From assembly GCA_937914685.1 (NCBI GenBank), contig CALDNY010000297.1, forward strand, positions 1 through 35,971: a stretch of DNA of 35,971 bases, read 5' to 3'. The position numbers and the translations under genes are program-made. This document shows positions 28,124 through 35,217 of the stretch, one piece after another (the stretch's first letter is position 1; each line of letters begins with the position of its first letter). Origin of the DNA: an uncultured Kordiimonadaceae bacterium. GTDB taxonomy: Bacteria > Pseudomonadota > Alphaproteobacteria > Sphingomonadales > Emcibacteraceae. A model generated the notes under the pieces. That model had not been told where the DNA came from and ran no database searches. It saw nothing but the letters and a program-made list of their open reading frames with translations.

Positions 28124-29323
28124 TTATTCCGGGCGCTTGGTCACGCCCTGCTCAAACATCTTAATTATCTGATCTTCTGAATATCCTACTTCACGCAGTA
28201 TTTCCTCACTCTGCTCACCAAGCCTTGGCGGCAGCCGCGTAATATCCGTTGGTGTCTTCGAAAAATTATAGGGCGATTTCGCCATGCGGATTTTACCCTC
28301 GGTGGGATGATCATGTATTTGCCAAAACCCGCTTTCCACAAGCTGAGGATCATTGATCAAGCCATCAAGGGTATTTACAATCATATGCGGCACATTTGTC
28401 GGCGCTAAAAGCTCAAGCCATTCAGCCGTAGTTTTCATTGAAAGTGCCTTACCGGTTTCCGCGTAGCTAACATCGATATTGGTAAGTCGGCTCTGCATAT
28501 CTTTAAACCTTGGATCGCTCAGCAAGTCCGGACGGCCCACGATCTCGCAAAATGTTCTCCAGTGGTTATCCCAGTATGGCAGCACCGCAACATAACCGTC
28601 TTTGGTTTTATAAGGGCGGCGATGTTCGCTCATCAGCCGCACATAGCCTGCTTTGCCGATCGGTGGCTCAAAGGTCTGACCCCATTGATGCTCGGCCATC
28701 ACGAAACTAACCATAGTTTCATACATGGGCACTTCAATTTCCTGGCCTTCGCCGTGACGTTCTTTATAAAAAAGCGCCGCCGTAACCGCATTGACCACCG
28801 CCATACCTGTTGTCTTATCGGCAATGATGGTTGGAAGATATCTTGGTTCTCCTTCCACCATGCTCATGAGCATGGCGATACCGGATCCCGCCTGAATACT
28901 GTCATCAAGCGCCCCCTTATCGCCGTACGGTCCTTTTTTACTGTAGCCATATGTGGCGCAATAAATAATTTCTGGATTAACCTCTTTCACCGCATCGTAA
29001 TCAAGGCCCAGTTTGACCATGGCTTGCGGGCGAAAATTATGGATCATCACGTCTGCACCAGCGGCTAACTTTAACGCGGCTTCTTGTCCTTCAGGGTTTT
29101 TAAGATCAAGAACGATGCTGCGCTTATTGCGGTTGCACGTCATGAACAATGCGCTCATATCGCTGTTATTTCGGTTGGGTCCCAAATTCCGATTGGTATC
29201 ACCGACCGGCGGCTCCACCTTAATAATATCCGCACCCATATCGCCGAGAATTTGGCAAGCCCACGGTCCCAGTACAACACTGGTAAATTCAACTATTTTT
29301 ATGCCGTTTAGTGGCCCGCTCAT
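28124..29323 (-). CDS. CaiB/BaiF family (class III) CoA-transferase
   Basis: 399 aa; LNGIKIVEFTSVVLGPWACQILGDMGADIIKVEPPVGDTNR, MIHNFRPQAMVKLGLDYDAVKEVNPEIIYCATYGYSKKGPYGDKGALDDSIQAGSGI. Confidence 0.94.
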   Translation of the reverse strand: MSGPLNGIKIVEFTSVVLGPWACQILGDMGADIIKVEPPVGDTNRNLGPNRNNSDMSALFMTCNRNKRSIVLDLKNPEGQEAALKLAAGADVMIHNFRPQAMVKLGLDYDAVKEVNPEIIYCATYGYSKKGPYGDKGALDDSIQAGSGIAMLMSMVEGEPRYLPTIIADKTTGMAVVNAVTAALFYKERHGEGQEIEVPMYETMVSFVMAEHQWGQTFEPPIGKAGYVRLMSEHRRPYKTKDGYVAVLPYWDNHWRTFCEIVGRPDLLSDPRFKDMQSRLTNIDVSYAETGKALSMKTTAEWLELLAPTNVPHMIVNTLDGLINDPQLVESGFWQIHDHPTEGKIRMAKSPYNFSKTPTDITRLPPRLGEQSEEILREVGYSEDQIIKMFEQGVTKRPE

Positions 29324-30217
29324 CTAAACATCCTCCGAAACGAGTTCGACGCCATGTTTTTCAAGCCCATAAAGCCTGATCACGTTATTTCGTAGGAATT
29401 TACGTTCAACAATTGGCTTAAGACCACGTTCTTTAATTTCACCAACCGTGCGGCCAAAGCGAAGAACCGGAAAATCGGTGCCAAAAATTACTTTATTTTG
29501 CCCGTAAGAATTCAGGTATTTCCACACGCTCTCCGGCCAGTATTTCGGACTATGGGCATCGGTGCAGATATATACATTTTCATGTTTCCAGGCCATGGCA
29601 ATCATTTCATCATGCCAGGGAATGCCAACATGAGAGCCGATCAGTTTAAGTTCCGGCAGATCACAGGCAATGTCATCAAGATATATGGGCCGCCCTACAG
29701 AGCGGCAGCGATTATCTTTGGCATAGATCAGCGACTGGCCTACTTGCATTTGGATCGGGATGTCCAGCTCAATACATTTGGCATAGAACGGATAATATTT
29801 TGCATGATTTGGCGCGAGTTCAAACCAGTGGGGATAAAGATGAGCACCGATGAAGCCTTTATTTTTAACATCATCCTCAAGCGCACGAACGCCGTCCATT
29901 CCCTGGTAAGGATCAATGCCTACAAGACCAAAGAAACGTTTTGGGTATTTTGCAACAGCCTCTGCGACTACTTCGGGCGGCATGTGATAGCAGCCCGGAA
30001 GGCCGGGACGTCCGGTTTTCGCAGCGATCAAAAACGCATATTCAATACCCGCCTCATCCATCTGATCTATCATTACTTCCAGCGACGTTCCTGCGGAACT
30101 ATGCTCGCCTTTTATTTTGCCAACAAAAAAATCATCGGTCCAGTTGGGGCGATGAGAAAGCGCCTCCTCCGTCCAGATATTAACCACTGCATCAATTGCT
30201 TTGAAATCCTGCGCCAT
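29324..30217 (-). CDS. Amidohydrolase-family (ACMSD-like, amidohydrolase_2 type) protein
   Basis: 297 aa; IDQMDEAGIEYAFLI, YPKRFFGLVGIDPYQGMDGVRALE, FIGAHLYPHWFELAPN, LKLIGSHVGIPWHDEMIAMAWKHENVYICTDAHSPKYWP, KVIFGTDFPV. Confidence 0.88.
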   Translation of the reverse strand: MAQDFKAIDAVVNIWTEEALSHRPNWTDDFFVGKIKGEHSSAGTSLEVMIDQMDEAGIEYAFLIAAKTGRPGLPGCYHMPPEVVAEAVAKYPKRFFGLVGIDPYQGMDGVRALEDDVKNKGFIGAHLYPHWFELAPNHAKYYPFYAKCIELDIPIQMQVGQSLIYAKDNRCRSVGRPIYLDDIACDLPELKLIGSHVGIPWHDEMIAMAWKHENVYICTDAHSPKYWPESVWKYLNSYGQNKVIFGTDFPVLRFGRTVGEIKERGLKPIVERKFLRNNVIRLYGLEKHGVELVSEDV

Positions 30218-30226
30218 TGTATCCTC

Positions 30227-30952
30227 CTACAAACCAAACGCTAACATACCAACAGCACAAAGACTTATGGTACCGCCAGCAAAGGCGTGTGAATATTTTT
30301 GAAGGCCGTTTGTGGAAACGGATTTAATCCCCCAAGATGAAAGCATCACCACGCTCAGCATTGTTGTGATAGTGACCGCCGTAAATATGCCAACAGTCAT
30401 CGCCACACCCATATAATTTCCTGCGGCCGCAGGTACCATCATCAACGGGATGAGTGGCTCGCAAGGGCCAAGTATGAAAATAATAAACAATGCCCAGGGA
30501 GCAAAAATTTTCATGCTGAATTTCTGAGCCGCCTTTTCCGCATGCACGTGAGCGTGATCACTTTGATGATTATGGTTATGAGTGTGACGCACTCCATCGG
30601 CATGGGTATGCCAATGGTTGTGAGATTTGGCGTTGAAGGATTTGCGAATTCCCCACGCGGCATATAAAAAACCAAAACAAAGAAGTGACCATGCAGCGAC
30701 ATCACCGCGAACACTTTCAATATTTAAAAGCCTCGTTACATATCCGCTGGCATATACGCCAATAAAACCAAGTAAAATTGAACCAATTGAATGACCAACG
30801 CCGCACATGAGAGTTATTAATCCCGTTTTTGGAAGGCTCCAGCCACGGGCCTTACCGACGGCAACAAACGGCAAATAATGATCTGGACCGAGCAATGTAT
30901 GGACAAACGCTATTGATGCGGCACCCCATAATAATACGAGTTCATTTTCCAT
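30227..30952 (-). CDS. NicO/HoxN/UreH-type metal (Ni/Co?) transporter with His-rich loop
   Basis: 241 aa membrane protein; LLGPDHYLPFVAVGKARGWSLPKTGLITLMCGVGHSIGSILLG (H-x4-D-like and GxGHSxGS), loop SHNHWHTHADGVRHTHNHNHQSDHAHVHAEK. Confidence 0.85.
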   Translation of the reverse strand: MENELVLLWGAASIAFVHTLLGPDHYLPFVAVGKARGWSLPKTGLITLMCGVGHSIGSILLGFIGVYASGYVTRLLNIESVRGDVAAWSLLCFGFLYAAWGIRKSFNAKSHNHWHTHADGVRHTHNHNHQSDHAHVHAEKAAQKFSMKIFAPWALFIIFILGPCEPLIPLMMVPAAAGNYMGVAMTVGIFTAVTITTMLSVVMLSSWGIKSVSTNGLQKYSHAFAGGTISLCAVGMLAFGL

Positions 30953-31019
30953 TTGCTCTGATACCCTTTACATTTGTGTTTCTATATTTTGATCTTCCAC
31001 CAGCGTTGATCTTGACGAG

Positions 31020-31033
31020 ATGACATTTGTCAT
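31020..31033. promoter_or_regulatory. Candidate Crp/Fnr-type operator ATGACATTTGTCAT upstream of metal transporter operon
   Basis: Perfect ATGAC-N4-GTCAT inverted repeat between ALDH stop and transporter start. Confidence 0.6.
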
Positions 31034-31046
31034 CGCCATGTGCTTA

Positions 31047-32483
31047 TCATGGGAAATTAGCGTTCTTTTCGTCAAATGCTTCAATGGGAAATGCGTCAGC
31101 GGTATTAGTCATAATAGCTTTTTTACGAAAAAATCGGTGATAGCCCGCTGGCCCCATGCGCGATTCTCCCATACCGGAACATTTGAACGAATTTTTCTCG
31201 GCTTCGTGCATAAAGCCCGTGAGGCTGCCTTCATTGATGCTGATCCCCCCCGCGTCTATTTTCATAGCGATCTTGTTAGCATGCGCCAAATCTGTCGAAT
31301 AAACGGAACCACTCAGTCCGTAAATAGTATCATTGGCAAGTCGTAATGCCTCCTCGTCATCCGCAAACGACATAATTGGCATTATCGGACCAAAGGTTTC
31401 GTCCTTCATAATAGTCATATCATGGTTGACTTCAGTCATAACCGTCGGGCGGCACCACAGGCCGCCGCCGTGATGCTCGATCTCTCCGCCGGTGTGGACG
31501 GTGGCACCTTTCGCCACCGCATCTGCAAGCTGGGATTTAATAATTTTTGCCTGTTTTTCAAAAATGATCGGACCGATATGGCCACTCTCAAGATCAGGAT
31601 AATTAAGTTTAACGCTCTTTGCTTTTGCAATTATTTTTTCAACAAATTCACCGTATAAGCTTTTATGAACATAAATGCGCTCTACCGACTGGCAAGCATG
31701 GCCCGTATTGACAATCGACGCTCTCAGCAGCGATGTCGCAGCGCGCTCCACATCTGCATCCTCCAACACTATCGCCGGATCTTTTCCACCAAGTTCAAGG
31801 ATTGATGGGATAAAATTACGCGCCGCAGCCTCTGCTACCTTGCGGCCGGTGACAACGCTGCCGGTAAAACAAACCATATCCACATGATCGATGAGCGCAG
31901 CGCCGGTGCTGCCGTCGCCATCAACTATATGAAGGATGTCTTTAAGCTCTTCGACTTCTGAAATTGCTTTTCTCATAGGCTGCGCAAATCGAGGCGTTAC
32001 CTCACTTGGCTTGATGATCGCCGTGCCGCCTGAGAGCATAGCTGGAAGCGCATCAATCATCGAAAGCGTCATGGGGAAATTCCAGGGACTGATCGCCCCC
32101 ACTACCGCATAGGGTTCTTTCTCACTTCGATATTCGATAAATGGAAGCGCACCGGAATTCTTGGTCTCTGGCGCTTTATCAGCCCGCGCCACTGCAATCC
32201 ACCGATCAATGGCATTTGCGATACCGTCCACTTCTGCCACAGAAATATAGAGTCTACCCGTATCTGCTGTCAGCGCATTGATAAGTTCTGTACGGTGATT
32301 AGCAATTGATGATTTGAGTTTTTCCAAAATTGATATACGATACGCCAAGTCCTGCTCACGCCAGTGTATCTGCGCCGTTCTCATGCGCTGCGTCAGCGCT
32401 GCAATTTCTTCGGCTGTTGTTACGACAATTTCATAGTCATTCGCGCCAGTGCGTGGATTTCGAACAGAAAGTTTATTACTCAT
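31047..32483 (-). CDS. NAD(P)-dependent aldehyde dehydrogenase family protein
   Basis: Track ORF 31047..32696; start re-assigned to ATG at 32483 (MSNKLSVRNPRTGANDYEIVV), because the upstream extension overlaps the DUF1330 gene; GAISPWNFPMTLSMIDALPAMLSGGTAIIKPSEVTP, LELGGKDPAIVL, NTGHACQSVERIYV catalytic Cys. Confidence 0.93.
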   Translation of the reverse strand: MSNKLSVRNPRTGANDYEIVVTTAEEIAALTQRMRTAQIHWREQDLAYRISILEKLKSSIANHRTELINALTADTGRLYISVAEVDGIANAIDRWIAVARADKAPETKNSGALPFIEYRSEKEPYAVVGAISPWNFPMTLSMIDALPAMLSGGTAIIKPSEVTPRFAQPMRKAISEVEELKDILHIVDGDGSTGAALIDHVDMVCFTGSVVTGRKVAEAAARNFIPSILELGGKDPAIVLEDADVERAATSLLRASIVNTGHACQSVERIYVHKSLYGEFVEKIIAKAKSVKLNYPDLESGHIGPIIFEKQAKIIKSQLADAVAKGATVHTGGEIEHHGGGLWCRPTVMTEVNHDMTIMKDETFGPIMPIMSFADDEEALRLANDTIYGLSGSVYSTDLAHANKIAMKIDAGGISINEGSLTGFMHEAEKNSFKCSGMGESRMGPAGYHRFFRKKAIMTNTADAFPIEAFDEKNANFP

Positions 32484-32484
32484 T

Positions 32485-32778
32485 TTATGCCCCGTCCAGT
32501 AGCCGCACCGTGACCCTCGCTTTTCCGAGGCGTAATTTTTTAACCTCAGCATACTCTGGTGAGTTCCAGAATTCTTGGGCCGCTTCCATGGAAGGCCATT
32601 TGGAAATAACGACTTTTTCTTCTTCCGGCCATTCGCCTTCCAAGGTAACCGCGCCTTGGGCACCGCGAACAATATATTCACCGCCGAACTGCCCAATCAG
32701 ACTCGCTGCCGCGATCGCATAATCGCGAAATCCCTTTGGATCATCTAATTCTGCAATGATAAGCATATAAGCTGACAT
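32485..32778 (-). CDS. DUF1330 family protein (dimeric alpha-beta barrel-like)
   Basis: Track ORF 32485..32790; start probably at internal ATG (MSAYMLIIAELDDPKGFRDYAIAAASLIGQFGGEYIVRGA ... VVISKWPSMEAAQEFWNSPEYAEVKKLR). Confidence 0.85.
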   Translation of the reverse strand: MSAYMLIIAELDDPKGFRDYAIAAASLIGQFGGEYIVRGAQGAVTLEGEWPEEEKVVISKWPSMEAAQEFWNSPEYAEVKKLRLGKARVTVRLLDGA

Positions 32779-32862
32779 ATTAATCCTCATTTGTTGGTCG
32801 AAATCGGAAAATTCTTCTTGTGGTTTAACTCATAAACGATATATCATTATAACCAATCAACA

Positions 32863-32876
32863 ATGACTTTTGTCAT
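32863..32876. promoter_or_regulatory. Candidate Crp/Fnr-type operator ATGACTTTTGTCAT in DUF1330/GntR divergent region
   Basis: Perfect ATGAC-N4-GTCAT inverted repeat; weak minus-strand -10-like TATCGT (32841..32836) again 21 nt away. Confidence 0.6.
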
Positions 32877-32913
32877 TGATATCAGCGTCTATCCTTAATT
32901 AGCGGAATTTTAT

Positions 32914-33711
32914 ATGACTGACAGAATAGTAGCAGCAAAAAATACGATAGACGATAGTTTGCCAACCCCTCTTTATCACCAGATTTACGTGCTCATTCGT
33001 GAAAAAATTTTTTCCGGTTCTTATGCAAACGGAACGCTCATACCAACTGAAAATGAGCTCGAGAAAATGTTTAATGTTTCGCGCATCACCGTAAAGCGTG
33101 CGCTCGATGAACTTGCTGCTGAAGGACTGGTAACTAGGCAACGTGGCCGCGGCACTACCATAACATTTGATAACCCGGTTTCATCATCGCCCACCAATAT
33201 GGACGGCCTGCTTGAAGATTTAGCAACAATTGCTAAAGAAACCAAGGTCACAGTTCTTGAGTTTGATTATGTTAAGGCACCACCACAAGCCACCGATGCA
33301 CTTAAGCTTCCCGCATCATCCATAGTACAAAAAGCAATTCGCGTACGCCTGAAAAATGAGACACCATTTTCTTTTGTGATTACGTATGTGCCGGAAGAAA
33401 TTGGTCGCTCTTTTTCATATGACGAGCTTGAAAATGAACCGATCCTTGCACTTATCGAACGCTCAGGGAAAACTATCTCACGCGCCCGTCAAACCATCAC
33501 CGCAACCCTAGCTGATGGTACCACGGGTCCCGCGCTTTCTGTAAACATAGGGTCCCCGCTCCTGAAGGTGAGCCGGATTGTCTATGATGATGAAGACAAG
33601 CCTGTCGAATATATTACCATCTATTACCGTCCAGATCATTATCAACTTAGCCTGGAACTTTCACGGGTTAAGGGTGAGAAGTCGAATTTTTGGTCCGCAG
33701 AACAAAAGTAA
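32914..33711 (+). CDS. GntR family transcriptional regulator, HutC/UTRA subfamily
   Basis: 265 aa; PLYHQIYVLIREKIFSGSYANGTLIPTENELEKMFNVSRITVKRALDELAAEGLVTRQRGRGT wHTH plus UTRA-like C-terminal domain ending PVEYITIYYRPDHYQLSLELSR. Confidence 0.94.
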   Translation: MTDRIVAAKNTIDDSLPTPLYHQIYVLIREKIFSGSYANGTLIPTENELEKMFNVSRITVKRALDELAAEGLVTRQRGRGTTITFDNPVSSSPTNMDGLLEDLATIAKETKVTVLEFDYVKAPPQATDALKLPASSIVQKAIRVRLKNETPFSFVITYVPEEIGRSFSYDELENEPILALIERSGKTISRARQTITATLADGTTGPALSVNIGSPLLKVSRIVYDDEDKPVEYITIYYRPDHYQLSLELSRVKGEKSNFWSAEQK

Positions 33712-33739
33712 TTATAGAGAAGCGATTGAAATTCACATT

Positions 33740-33777
33740 CGGATAAGTTATAAGGTTATGTCATTATAATTTATCCG
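33740..33777. promoter_or_regulatory. Long AT-rich inverted repeat between GntR and amine oxidase genes
   Basis: CGGATAAGTTATAA - 10 nt - TTATAATTTATCCG, 13 of 14 positions pair. Confidence 0.65.
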
Positions 33778-33786
33778 GACTTAAAA

Positions 33787-35214
33787 ATGAGCAATAATTT
33801 TAAATTTCCATCACGAAGACAAGTCCTCGCAGGCCTCGGAGCCGGAGCGAGCTCGCTTGCCCTGGCGTCCTGCGGACAAACAGGCGAGTCATCAAAAAAA
33901 TATGACACGATTGTCATAGGTGCCGGATTATCCGGCCTACACGCTGCGCGCTTACTCGAAGATGAAGGTTCCAGTGTCGTTATACTCGAATCCAGCATGC
34001 GAACTGGCGGTCGAATTTTCACCATGGATGATGTCCCGTCAAAACCGGACGCGGGGGGAATGGAAATCGGGCAAATGTACGCACGTGCCCGCTCCACTAT
34101 CGCTGACCTCAATATTGAACTCAGCGCTTTCCCGTCGTCTCCACCAGGAATGATGATCAATTACGGCGATCTTAATACAACCATGTCCGAATGGGCTACT
34201 TGGCAACATAACCCCTTACCGGAAGCCCTTAAAAAAATACCGCCATTTGCATTATTGCGCGGCGCCATGCCGAAACCCAATCCGCTTGCAGAGCTGGATA
34301 GCTGGCTTGAAAAAGACGCGCAGCAATTTGACGTTCCGCTGTCTGATTATTTAAAAAACCTCGGCGATAATGATGTGATCCGCAACATGATTAACGTCAG
34401 TCTTCAAGGAGATAGTGTCGACCATATATCTATGCTTGGGGAACTTAGAAAAGGCCGCGTGGGACAATTTGAACGCAGCAATGGTCCCTCGGAAATGATT
34501 GTAGGTGGTGCAAGCCGCCTGCCAGAAGCTATGGCTGAAAGTTTAAAATCATCCATTATGCACGGCAAAAGAGTTACTCAAATAAAACGCAGCGGTAACA
34601 TTTCCATTGTCACTTGTGATGACGGCAGTGAATATAGTGCTGAACATGTTATTTGTACGGTCCCTTACGCCGTACTTCAAAACATTAAGATCGACCCCCC
34701 ATTACCTGCGCTGCAACAACAGGCAATCAATGAAATCCCATATCTGCCGGCAACGGCATTTTATTTTACCTCGAGCGAACCATATTGGCAGAGCGACGGC
34801 TTGCCGCCGACAATGTGGACCAACAGTGTAATTGAAAGAGTCTTTGCTCTGGCCTCTGCCGATACATCGGTGGCCATTTTCTGGGGGCTTATTAACGGCA
34901 ATAATGCGCTTGCATTTGATAAATTATCACGCGCCGATCAGGAACAAACAATCTTAAGTGAAATGGCACGAATCAGACCCGCTTGCACAGGAAAACTAAC
35001 CGTTCATAAAATTCATTCATGGACCGCGTATCCACACAATAAGGGGGTATGGGCTTACTGGAAACCGGGTCAGATTACAAAGTTTGGCGAAGTTTACCGT
35101 TCCACTCATCAAAACATCCATTTTGCGGGCGAGCATACCTCCACATTTGCCGCCGGCATTGAAGGCGCATTTGAAAGTGGTGAACGCGCCGCTTTCGAAA
35201 TTCTGGGAGTATAA
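33787..35214 (+). CDS. Flavin monoamine oxidase family protein, predicted Tat-exported lipoprotein
   Basis: 475 aa; PSRRQVLAGLGAGASSLALASCG (twin-Arg plus lipobox-like LASC), YDTIVIGAGLSGLHAARLLEDEGSSVVILESSMRTGGRIFT, C-terminal IHFAGEHTSTFAAGIEGAFESGERAA. Confidence 0.92.
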   Translation: MSNNFKFPSRRQVLAGLGAGASSLALASCGQTGESSKKYDTIVIGAGLSGLHAARLLEDEGSSVVILESSMRTGGRIFTMDDVPSKPDAGGMEIGQMYARARSTIADLNIELSAFPSSPPGMMINYGDLNTTMSEWATWQHNPLPEALKKIPPFALLRGAMPKPNPLAELDSWLEKDAQQFDVPLSDYLKNLGDNDVIRNMINVSLQGDSVDHISMLGELRKGRVGQFERSNGPSEMIVGGASRLPEAMAESLKSSIMHGKRVTQIKRSGNISIVTCDDGSEYSAEHVICTVPYAVLQNIKIDPPLPALQQQAINEIPYLPATAFYFTSSEPYWQSDGLPPTMWTNSVIERVFALASADTSVAIFWGLINGNNALAFDKLSRADQEQTILSEMARIRPACTGKLTVHKIHSWTAYPHNKGVWAYWKPGQITKFGEVYRSTHQNIHFAGEHTSTFAAGIEGAFESGERAAFEILGV

Positions 35215-35217
35215 AAA

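Noticed and set aside
29498-30244. 248-aa plus-strand ORF
   Set aside because: Fully antisense to the amidohydrolase CDS, no domain signatures, composition typical of antisense translation.
32484-32696. N-terminal extension of the aldehyde dehydrogenase ORF (MGSSAVNILFAVPKARLPWK...)
   Set aside because: Overlaps the DUF1330 gene in another frame; an ATG at 32483 gives a normal ALDH N-terminus directly after the DUF1330 stop.
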